The translations under genes and the position numbers were made by a program. This document shows, piece by piece, positions 56,216-62,760 of a stretch of 64,000 nucleotides of DNA (position 1 is the first letter of the stretch; each line of letters starts with the position of its first letter). The stretch lies in assembly GCA_015478665.1 (NCBI GenBank), contig JADMII010000013.1:1-64000 (forward strand). The letters run 5' to 3'. Below the pieces are notes generated by a model. That model had not been told where the DNA came from. It was given only the letters and a program-made list of their open reading frames with translations, and ran no database searches. The DNA comes from Dehalococcoidia bacterium. Its GTDB lineage: Bacteria; Chloroflexota; Dehalococcoidia; DSTF01; JACRBR01.

Positions 56216-57323
56216 GCTCGATCGCCGCCAGTCGCGCCTCGTCGAGCTCGACGCCGAGGCCCGGGCGGTCGGGCACGTGCAGGTAGCCGTCGCCATCAAT
56301 GCGCAGCTGCTCGGCGAGCATGAAGTCGCGGTACTCGGGAACCCAGTTCGGCGGGTCGTAGGGGAACTCGATGAACGGGCAGTTCGGGACGGCGGCGCCA
56401 ACCTGGAGGTTGGCGGCGAGGCCGAGTCCATTCGTCCACGTATGCGGCGAAAACAGCAGGCCGGCCGCCTGCGCCATGCCGGCGACCTTCTTCGCCACCG
56501 TGACGCCGCCGGCGAATGTGCAGTCGGGCTGGTAGACGTCCAGGCTGCCCTTGTCGAAGTACACCTGGAACTCGTGCAGGCCGGCGTTCAACTCGCCGCC
56601 GGCGACGCGCAGCGTCGTGTGTTCGCGCAGCTCCGCCAGGCCGTCGTAGTCGTACGCGTACAGCGGCTCTTCGATCCAGAAGACGTCGTAGCGCTCGAGC
56701 TCGCGCACGACGGCGCGCGCCGTCTTCACATCCCAGTGCCCCAGAGTGCGGTCGCCCGGCAGGTACCAGCCCCAGTTGGCATCGACCATGATCGTCATCG
56801 AGTCGCCGACGGCCTTACGGACGGCGTCGAGCGTCTTCAGGTCGATGCGCCAGTCCGGGTTATGGAAGCGCAGCTTGACGGCGCGGAAGCCTTCCGAGCG
56901 GATGCGCAGCACGTCTTCCACGCGCTGTTCGAGGCCGTGGATCTCGCCCGTCGAACAGTACGCCAACAGCTTGTCGGTAAAGCCGCCGAGCAGCTTCGCC
57001 AGCGGCACGCAGGCCTTCTTCGCCGCGATGTCCCAGAGCGCGATCTCGATCGGCCACGGCCGGCCCATCAGGTGCGCGATGCTGCGCAGCGTGTGCCAGT
57101 GCTCCTCGATCGCCAGTGGATCCTTGCCGACGAAGAGCGGCGCGACGCTGCCCAGCCGCGTCAACACGCCGCCGGCGCCGATGCCGGTGATCCCCTCGTC
57201 GGTCTTGATCTCGACGACGGTGACGTCCTGGTGGCGCTCCGGGAACGGCCGCCACGTCGGGTGGAAGGGTCGGTCCTCGTGGTTGAAGACGAAGCGCCGG
57301 CTGCGGAGCTCGGTGATCTTCAA
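56208..57323 (-). CDS. Mandelate racemase/muconate-lactonizing (enolase superfamily) enzyme
   Basis: 371 residues. After an N-terminal capping domain, the barrel shows GFRAVKLRFHN (the K-x-K/R base motif), MVDANWGW (metal Asp), FWIEEPLYAYD (metal Glu), RVAGGELNAG (third ligand) and FSPHTWTNG (His of the acid/base pair). It probably dehydrates or epimerises a sugar acid. TTG start at 57323 is supported by GGAGG five bases upstream. Divergent from the HD-GYP gene; followed in operon by a membrane protein and an amidohydrolase. Confidence 0.9.
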   Translation of the reverse strand: MKITELRSRRFVFNHEDRPFHPTWRPFPERHQDVTVVEIKTDEGITGIGAGGVLTRLGSVAPLFVGKDPLAIEEHWHTLRSIAHLMGRPWPIEIALWDIAAKKACVPLAKLLGGFTDKLLAYCSTGEIHGLEQRVEDVLRIRSEGFRAVKLRFHNPDWRIDLKTLDAVRKAVGDSMTIMVDANWGWYLPGDRTLGHWDVKTARAVVRELERYDVFWIEEPLYAYDYDGLAELREHTTLRVAGGELNAGLHEFQVYFDKGSLDVYQPDCTFAGGVTVAKKVAGMAQAAGLLFSPHTWTNGLGLAANLQVGAAVPNCPFIEFPYDPPNWVPEYRDFMLAEQLRIDGDGYLHVPDRPGLGVELDEARLAAIERA

Positions 57324-57479
57324 GAAGCCTCCGTTGGCTGCCCCGGCAGCGTATCGCCTGCCGCCGCGAGGGGATAGCGCGGCGTCGCCGGCATACCCGC
57401 TGGCGCGCTCCGGCGGCGGCCGCTTCGGCCGCTCATGGATCGCTGCTGCGCGGTCGATGATTGGGTGGGAGGAGGCGCG

Positions 57480-58076
57480 ATGACGGACGCGACGACGCAA
57501 TTCAGCATGGGCCTCGGTGATACCGTCGAGGCGCTGACCCAGACGATGATCGTCTGGGACGACGCCAACTACCGGCACTGCGAGCGGACGTCGGCCTACG
57601 CCGTCCGCATCGCCCGCGAACTGGGGCTCGACGAGGAGACCGTCGAGCAGACGCGGATCGGAGCGCTGCTGCACGACATCGGCAAGATCGGCGTCGACCT
57701 GACGGTGCTGCGGAAGCCGGCCGAGCTCGACGCAGCGGAGACGGAGCACGTGCGCCTGCACCCGGGCATGGGCGCGGCGATCCTCGAGCGGGTGTTGCCG
57801 GCGGCCGCCGTCGCCTGCGCCGCGGCCCACCACGAGCAGCCGGACGGCCACGGCTACCCGCGCGGCCTGCGCGAGCCGGAGATCCCGCCCGGCGCCCTGA
57901 TCTGCCGCGTCGCCGACGTGCTCGATTCACTCACGACCGATCAGGCATACCGTCCGGCACTCACGCTCGCGGCTGCGCTCGACGAGCTGCGCAGCGGCGC
58001 CGGCAGCCGCTATTCGGCGGCGGTCGTCGAGGCGCTTCTGCGGGCGATCGGCGACGAAGACCGGCTCGCGGCGTAA
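57480..58076 (+). CDS. HD-GYP domain phosphohydrolase
   Basis: 198-residue, stand-alone HD domain. LLHDIGKIGVD is the HD motif, followed by EHVRLHPGMGA and HHEQPDGHGYPRGL, the HHExxDGxGYP signature of cyclic-di-GMP phosphodiesterases of the HD-GYP type. No sensor domain. Good GGGAGGAGG site before the ATG. Confidence 0.87.
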   Translation: MTDATTQFSMGLGDTVEALTQTMIVWDDANYRHCERTSAYAVRIARELGLDEETVEQTRIGALLHDIGKIGVDLTVLRKPAELDAAETEHVRLHPGMGAAILERVLPAAAVACAAAHHEQPDGHGYPRGLREPEIPPGALICRVADVLDSLTTDQAYRPALTLAAALDELRSGAGSRYSAAVVEALLRAIGDEDRLAA

Positions 58077-58244
58077 GGCAGCGATAGCCCGCGTCGCGGG
58101 CCGGCCCCCTCCTCGCCGCTGCGGACAGCGACGTTCAGTCGCCGGGAGCGCCTGCTGGAGGCGATCCGGCATGTGTACGGATTCGTAAGCTTGTTTAGAA
58201 GCCGTTTAATAGGCAGTTAACGCCCGCTCTCTATGATGCTGGTG
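58077..58244. other. Intergenic region with an AT-rich promoter zone
   Basis: The first 100 bases are GC-rich without a gene. From about 58180 the base composition falls abruptly (GTTTAGAAGCCGTTTAATAGG), and TAGGCA (58210-58215), 16 bases, TATGAT (58232-58237) forms a promoter pointing right, into the candidate RNA gene. Confidence 0.5.
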
Positions 58245-58393
58245 TAAGAACCCTTCTCTGACGTGCACGCTTGACCTCCTGCACGACGGGGACGCGAAGG
58301 TGGGTCGGGGCGCTCACAACGACCGGGACACAGAATCGGCGCTCCGACCCGGACACAGAACCGCGAGACTCGGGAATCTCGCGGTTTTGGTTT
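58245..58393 (+). ncRNA. Candidate small RNA with three hairpins and intrinsic terminator
   Basis: About 150 nt lie between a promoter (TATGAT at 58232-58237) and a terminator, with no ORF. Hairpin A pairs CGTGCA (58262-58267) with TGCACG (58280-58285) around a loop containing ACCTCC (58274-58279), complementary to the GGAGGT ribosome-binding site. Hairpin B pairs 58302-58313 with 58339-58350, 12 base pairs with one G-U. Hairpin C is the terminator. The 10-mer GGACACAGAA occurs twice (58326, 58351). I do not recognise a known family (not 6S, SRP, tmRNA or RNase P). Confidence 0.6.
58361..58393 (+). terminator. Intrinsic terminator of the candidate small RNA
   Basis: CCGCGAGA (58361-58368), eight-base loop, TCTCGCGG (58377-58384), then TTTTGGTTT. 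A perfect 8-base-pair GC-rich stem followed directly by a T-rich tract, the clearest terminator in the window. Confidence 0.85.
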
Positions 58394-58407
58394 ATCCGGC
58401 CACCCTC

Positions 58408-58413
58408 TACAAT
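58408..58413 (+). promoter_or_regulatory. -10 element for a leaderless hydrolase transcript
   Basis: TACAAT, then CGGGGT, then ATG at 58420. TTTTGG 17 bases upstream (58385-58390), inside the terminator T-tract, could serve as a weak -35. Confidence 0.55.
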
Positions 58414-58419
58414 CGGGGT

Positions 58420-59214
58420 ATGCCCTTCGCGCCGGTGAACGGCATCGAGCTCTACTACGAGACGCACGGCTCGGGGCCGCCGCTGGTCTTCGCGCACGGC
58501 GCTGGCGGCAACCACCTGAGCTGGTGGCAGCAAGTGCCGGTCTTCTCGAAGCAGTATCGCTGCATCATCTTCGACCACCGCGCCTTCGGACGCTCGCGCG
58601 ACGGCGAGGGCGAGGAGAAGCGCGGCCGCACCGCCTTCCACGATGATCTGCGCGCCCTGCTCGACTTGCTCGAGATCGAGCGGCCGGCGATCGTCGCCCA
58701 GTCGATGGGCGGGCGCACTGCCGTCGGCTTCGCTTTGCGGAACCCCGGGCGCTGCCGGGCGATGGTCCTCGCTGGCACGACGGGCGGCGCCGTGACCGAC
58801 GACGTGCGCGCGCTCCAGAAGCAGCACCGCGCGAGCGAGCTCGGCCAGCTGCCGCTCTTGCGTCGCGCCGTCGCGCCGGCGCTCAAGCAGCGGGCGCCAT
58901 CGGCCGACTTCCTCTACCGGTCGATCGCGCGGCTGAACCCGCCGCGTCCGAAGGACTTCCTGGCGCCGCCGCTGGCGAGCTATCGCGGCAGCTCCGCCGC
59001 GCGCCTGGCGGAAGCCGGCTTCCCGGTCCTGTTCCTCGTCGGCGAGCACGACGCGATCACGCCTCCGGCGATCATCGAGCAGTGCCATCGAGCGGTCGCC
59101 CGCTCGGCGTTCGAGGTGATCCCGGACAGCGGCCATTCAGCGTACTTCGAGCAGCCGGCGGCGTTCAACGCGGCCGTGCTGCGCTTTCTCCAAGCCGCAG
59201 ACGGCGACGGCTGA
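58420..59214 (+). CDS. Alpha/beta-hydrolase fold protein
   Basis: 264 residues, cytoplasmic. Motifs: LVFAHGAGGNHLSWW (oxyanion), IFDHRAFGRSR, nucleophile Ser in AQSMGGRTAVG, Asp in LVGEHDAITPP, His in DSGHSAYFEQP. This is the epoxide-hydrolase/haloperoxidase/3-oxoadipate-lactonase-like type; the substrate cannot be told. The ATG at 58420 is fixed by the -10 element six bases upstream; in-frame codons upstream run through the RNA gene and are rejected. Confidence 0.88.
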   Translation: MPFAPVNGIELYYETHGSGPPLVFAHGAGGNHLSWWQQVPVFSKQYRCIIFDHRAFGRSRDGEGEEKRGRTAFHDDLRALLDLLEIERPAIVAQSMGGRTAVGFALRNPGRCRAMVLAGTTGGAVTDDVRALQKQHRASELGQLPLLRRAVAPALKQRAPSADFLYRSIARLNPPRPKDFLAPPLASYRGSSAARLAEAGFPVLFLVGEHDAITPPAIIEQCHRAVARSAFEVIPDSGHSAYFEQPAAFNAAVLRFLQAADGDG

Positions 59215-59298
59215 GACGCCCGCCCGCTGCTCACACGCGCGGGCACCGTGAACGCGATCGCGCTGCGATGGCAGTTCCGCCCGCCGCAACGCGCCTCG

Positions 59299-59646
59299 CT
59301 AGCTGACGCCGAGCAGCTCGACGTCGAAGATCAGGTCGGCGTCCGGCGGGATCGCCGGTGGCGCGCCGCGCGACCCGTAGCCGAGGCTGCTGGGGATCGT
59401 CAGCCGGCGCTTGCCGCCGACCTTCATCCCCATCACACCCTCGTCCCAGCCGCGGATCACCTGCCCGACACCGATGTTGAACTCGAACGGCTCCTTGCGG
59501 TCGACCGAGCTGTCGAATTTCTTCCCGTTGGTCAGCGTACCGGTGTAGTGCACCTTTACGCGCTGTCCCGTCGTGGGAGACGCGCCGCCACCGACGACCT
59601 CGTCGATGTACTGGAGTCCGCTGCGTGTCGTGACTGAATCGGTCAT
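59299..59646 (-). CDS. FKBP-type peptidyl-prolyl isomerase
   Basis: 115-residue stand-alone FKBP domain. [23 protein letters not shown] and [20 protein letters not shown] are the active-site strands; [15 protein letters not shown] and [10 protein letters not shown] complete the fold. No signal peptide, so a cytoplasmic folding helper. Confidence 0.95.
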   Translation of the reverse strand: MTDSVTTRSGLQYIDEVVGGGASPTTGQRVKVHYTGTLTNGKKFDSSVDRKEPFEFNIGVGQVIRGWDEGVMGMKVGGKRRLTIPSSLGYGSRGAPPAIPPDADLIFDVELLGVS

Positions 59647-59875
59647 GCGTGGAATCCCTTCTCGCTGCGATCTGGCGCCGCCCTGCGAACCGTCGCTTCA
59701 GGATAACGTGCGAGCGGCCGACCATCTGCTTGCCCGCGAAGCCGTACGCGGGTTGCAGCCGCGGCATAATCCCGACGCCTCGCGTGCGGGCGCTTCGCTA
59801 TACTGAGCCGGTAGATACGGCACGGACGTTATGTCGATCGCGCCGTCGCGCGGTCGCGCAGGGACACGCACCACG

Positions 59876-60733
59876 ATGCACGTGATCAGGGCACGCGAGC
59901 TGGGGTTCTGCATGGGCGTCCGCCGCGCCGTCGAGATGATGGAGGCAGCGGCCGGGGAGCTGGGCCCGATCACCAGCCTCGGCTCAACCGTGCACAACCC
60001 ACAGGTCGTCGAACGGCTGCGCGGGCACGGCGTCGACGTCATCGCCACGCTCGAGCAGGCGGACGCGCGGCCGGTGGCGATCACGGCCCACGGCGTCGGC
60101 CCGCAGGTGCTCCGCGAGCTGGAAGCGCGCGGCGCGAGCGTCGTCGACACCACCTGCCCCATCGTGACACGCGCGCAGCAGTGGGCGAAGAAGCTGTCCG
60201 ACGAGGGGTTCGGGGTGATCGTCTACGGCGACCCCGAACACAAGGAGGTGCGCGGCATCCTCGGCTGGACCAACGGCAAGATGCTGACGATGCAGCACGA
60301 GTCCGAGCTCGATGCGCCGCTGCCCGCCTGGATGCCCTCGCGCGTCGGTGTGCTCTCGCAGACGACGGAGACGGAAGCGCACTTCGCCCGCTTCGTGCAG
60401 AGGCTGCTCGTCACACACATGGAGCGCATCAGCGAGCTGCGCGTGATCAACACGCTCTGCAACGCGACGACGAGCCAGCAGGCGGCGACGGAAGAGCTGG
60501 CGCAGCACGTCGACCTCATGCTGGTCGTCGGCGGCCGCGAGAGCGCGAACACCTGCCACCTGGCGGACGTGGCGCGCGAGCACGGCGTCGAGACACATCA
60601 CGTCGAGTCGGCGTATGAGCTCGATGCGGCATGGCTCGCCGGGCGCGAGCGCGTCGGCGTGGCCGCCGGGGCATCGACGCCGGACGCAGTGATCGATGAC
60701 GTCGTCGCCCGCCTGCACGAGCTGGCACCGTAG
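59876..60733 (+). CDS. ispH: 4-hydroxy-3-methylbut-2-enyl diphosphate reductase
   Basis: Last enzyme of the MEP isoprenoid pathway; reduces HMBPP to IPP and DMAPP using a 4Fe-4S cluster. Three ligand Cys are present: ELGFCMGVRRAV (residue 12), VDTTCPIVTRA (about 96) and NTLCNATTSQQAA (about 197). Catalytic Glu is in DPEHKEVRG. 285 residues from ATG 59876, which puts the first Cys at residue 12 as in E. coli; the in-frame ATG at 59831 would add 15 residues. TATACT at 59799-59804 is a likely promoter. Encoded next to DUF512. Confidence 0.94.
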   Translation: MHVIRARELGFCMGVRRAVEMMEAAAGELGPITSLGSTVHNPQVVERLRGHGVDVIATLEQADARPVAITAHGVGPQVLRELEARGASVVDTTCPIVTRAQQWAKKLSDEGFGVIVYGDPEHKEVRGILGWTNGKMLTMQHESELDAPLPAWMPSRVGVLSQTTETEAHFARFVQRLLVTHMERISELRVINTLCNATTSQQAATEELAQHVDLMLVVGGRESANTCHLADVAREHGVETHHVESAYELDAAWLAGRERVGVAAGASTPDAVIDDVVARLHELAP

Positions 60734-60836
60734 GTCATGCGGGCGCGGCCGGCGGGGAAGCGCCCGGGCCGGCGAGCGACGAATGACGGACAGGCGCCGG
60801 CGCCGGTCAGCATGAGCACGACAGCGAGCAGCAGCG

Positions 60837-62309
60837 ATGACTGAAGCACGACGCACGCCCAGCTTGCGACGACCGAACGAAGGCGGCGTCATCGATGCCG
60901 TGCGCCCGGGCAGCATCGCCGACGGCGCCGGCCTGCGCGTCGGCGATCGCATCCGGAAGATCGATGGGCGCGTGCTCCGCGATGCCGTCGACTTCCAGTT
61001 CCTGGCCGCCGAGGACGTGATCGAGCTCGAGGTCGTGCGCGGCGACGCACGGATGCGCATCGAGGTCGCGAAGCACCCCGACGAAGACCTCGGCGTCGGC
61101 TTCCAGGACGCCGCGTTCGACGGCGTGCGGACGTGCAACAACGCCTGCTTCTTCTGCTTCCTCAAAGGCAATCCGAAGGGGCTGCGGAAGACGCTCTACG
61201 TGAAGGACGACGACTATCGCCTCAGCTTCTTCCACGGCAACTTCGTGACGCTGACGAACCTGACGGACGACGACTGGCGCCGGCTCGGCGAGCAGCGGCT
61301 GTCGCCGCTGAACGTCTCCGTCCACGCGACGGAGCCGGCCCTCCGCCGCTATCTGCTCGGCAACGCCGGCGCGCCGGACATCTGCGAGCAGCTGCGGCGC
61401 CTCGGCGCGATGGGCATCCAGGCGAACACGCAGATCGTGCTCTGCCCCGGCGTCAACGACGGCGCCGCCCTCGAACGCAGCATCGCCGACCTCACGGCGC
61501 TGTACCCGACGGTGCAGAACATCTCGATCGTGCCGGTGGGGGCGACGATGACGGCGGAGGAACGCATCCTCCGCGGCGCCCACGCCGACGAGGTCGATGC
61601 CTGCACGCCGGAATTCGCCCGCGGCGTCATCGCCCAGGTGCGGCCGTGGCAACGGCGGGTTCGGCGCGAGCACGGGCGCACCGGCGTCTATCTCGCGGAC
61701 GAGTACTATCTCGCCGCCGGCGCGCAGCCGCCCGCGGCCGCCGCCTACGACGGCTTCCCCCAGTTCGAGAACGGCATCGGCATGGTGCGCTCGCTGGTCG
61801 AGGACTGGCGCCGGGCCAGCCGGGCGTACGGACGACGCGGCGAGCGGCCCGCCCGGGGCAGCGTGCGCCGGCTGACGTTCGTGAGTGCGACGCTGGTCGC
61901 GCCGCTGCTCGCGCGCCTCGCCACCGAACTCGGCGAGCTGACCGGCATCGGCACGCGCGTCGAGCCGGTGAAGAACGAGTTCTTCGGGCCGCGGGTCAAC
62001 GTGTCGGGGTTGCTCACATCCCGGGACATCATCGCGCAACTGCGGGGTCAGGACCTCGGCGACCTCGTCGTGCTGCCACGCTACGCGCTCGACTACACCG
62101 GCGGCCGCTTCCTGGACGACGGCACGCCCGCTGAGGTCGGGCGGGCGCTGGGGGCGCCGCTGGCGTTCGCATCGACGCTGCGCGACGTGTTGCAAATCGT
62201 CGGCGAGCCGGTAGAATCGGACGTGGTTGGTGCCGTGCCCAGCGCGACGAGCACGAACGGCAAGGCGTGGGTGGACTACGACGCGCCCGGGCGTGTCGGC
62301 TGCCCCTGA
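60837..62309 (+). CDS. DUF512 protein (PDZ plus radical-SAM-like FeS domain)
   Basis: 490 residues. An N-terminal PDZ-like segment (GVIDAVRPGSIADGAGLRVG) precedes a radical-SAM-like core with CNNACFFCF, a CxxxCxxC cluster ligand set, and then the DUF512 region (FGPRVNVSGLLTSRDII). Function is not established; the family is widespread in Chloroflexota, Firmicutes and cyanobacteria, often beside der. It lies 104 bases downstream of ispH and 52 bases before the glmS ribozyme. Confidence 0.9.
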   Translation: MTEARRTPSLRRPNEGGVIDAVRPGSIADGAGLRVGDRIRKIDGRVLRDAVDFQFLAAEDVIELEVVRGDARMRIEVAKHPDEDLGVGFQDAAFDGVRTCNNACFFCFLKGNPKGLRKTLYVKDDDYRLSFFHGNFVTLTNLTDDDWRRLGEQRLSPLNVSVHATEPALRRYLLGNAGAPDICEQLRRLGAMGIQANTQIVLCPGVNDGAALERSIADLTALYPTVQNISIVPVGATMTAEERILRGAHADEVDACTPEFARGVIAQVRPWQRRVRREHGRTGVYLADEYYLAAGAQPPAAAAYDGFPQFENGIGMVRSLVEDWRRASRAYGRRGERPARGSVRRLTFVSATLVAPLLARLATELGELTGIGTRVEPVKNEFFGPRVNVSGLLTSRDIIAQLRGQDLGDLVVLPRYALDYTGGRFLDDGTPAEVGRALGAPLAFASTLRDVLQIVGEPVESDVVGAVPSATSTNGKAWVDYDAPGRVGCP

Positions 62310-62360
62310 GGCGCGGCCCGGAGAGGGAGGTGCGCGACAGGCGAAGAGTCCGGAGCATAG
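62310..62360. other. Short spacer before the glmS ribozyme
   Basis: Fifty-one bases, purine-rich. No clear -35/-10 pair is seen, so the glmS leader may start here or be co-transcribed with DUF512. Confidence 0.35.
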
Positions 62361-62504
62361 AGAAGAAGCGCCAGGCCCGGGTGCGGCGCGCGCCCGGGTG
62401 ACGAGGAAGAGGCCGATCGAACAACTCGGCGGATGGCCTCTCGGCAGCACAGTCGATATGGACGGAGCAAACCGCGGCGCGCGAGCACCCGACAGAGGCC
62501 GTCC
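62361..62504 (+). ncRNA. glmS self-cleaving ribozyme (glucosamine-6-phosphate riboswitch)
   Basis: Catalytic RNA in the glmS leader that cuts itself when glucosamine-6-phosphate binds, lowering GlmS synthesis. Cleavage site: A67/G68 of AAGCGCCAGG (62366-62375). P1: CCCGGG (62376-62381) with CCCGGG (62393-62398), extended by a wobble and two further pairs. Core TGACGAGGA (62399-62407). P2: AGAGGCC (62408-62414) with GGCCTCT (62435-62441), enclosing the invariant ATCGA (62416-62420) and TCGGCGGATG (62426-62435). P3: CGGC (62442-62445) with GTCG (62452-62455). P4: GGACGG (62460-62465) with CCGTCC (62499-62504), enclosing AAACC and CAGAGG. All conserved blocks are in order; glmS follows. Confidence 0.93.
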
Positions 62505-62637
62505 AGCGTGCATCGAAGCGGAGACGCAAGCGCCGCTTCCGGATCCACCTGCTCCCCCTCTTCGCAGACCCACACTGGGATCGCCACCCCGCGCCAGGCG
62601 GCGCCGGGGCGTTCGCCCGTACGGGCAGGGAGTCTGC
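62505..62637. other. Leader between ribozyme and the small ORF
   Basis: About 130 bases without a supported gene. A GCCC-GTAC-GGGC palindrome (about 62615-62626) lies just before the ribosome site of the 40-codon ORF. Confidence 0.4.
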
Positions 62638-62760
62638 ATGGACAGCACATACATCCGGCACCCGCATCGCCGACGCGATGATGCGGCGGCAACCCCCGCG
62701 CGCCTACCCTCGATCCCGGCAGGCGTCGCCTCGCCGGATGCAGAGCGGGGGGTGCGCTGA
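62638..62760 (+). CDS. 40-codon upstream ORF overlapping the glmS start
   Basis: ATG at 62638 with AGGGAG five bases upstream. The product starts MDSTYIRHPHRRRDDAAATP and ends in ERGVR, and its stop TGA shares a base with the glmS ATG (TGATG at 62758-62762). It may couple translation of glmS to this ORF. The peptide has no recognised motif, so the act of translation rather than the peptide may matter. Alternative: chance ORF in a GC-rich leader. Confidence 0.4.
   Translation: MDSTYIRHPHRRRDDAAATPARLPSIPAGVASPDAERGVR

Noticed and set aside
59831-59875. Upstream ATG for ispH
   Set aside because: Would add 15 residues (MSIAPSRGRAGTRTT) not expected in the family, whose first cluster Cys is at about residue 12; kept as an alternative start only.
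60598-60849. Minus-strand ORF beginning like a lipoprotein signal peptide (MLQSSLLLAVVLMLTGAGAC)
   Set aside because: The lipobox-like start is attractive, but the rest is antisense to the conserved ispH C-terminus, low complexity and without a ribosome-binding site; more likely chance.
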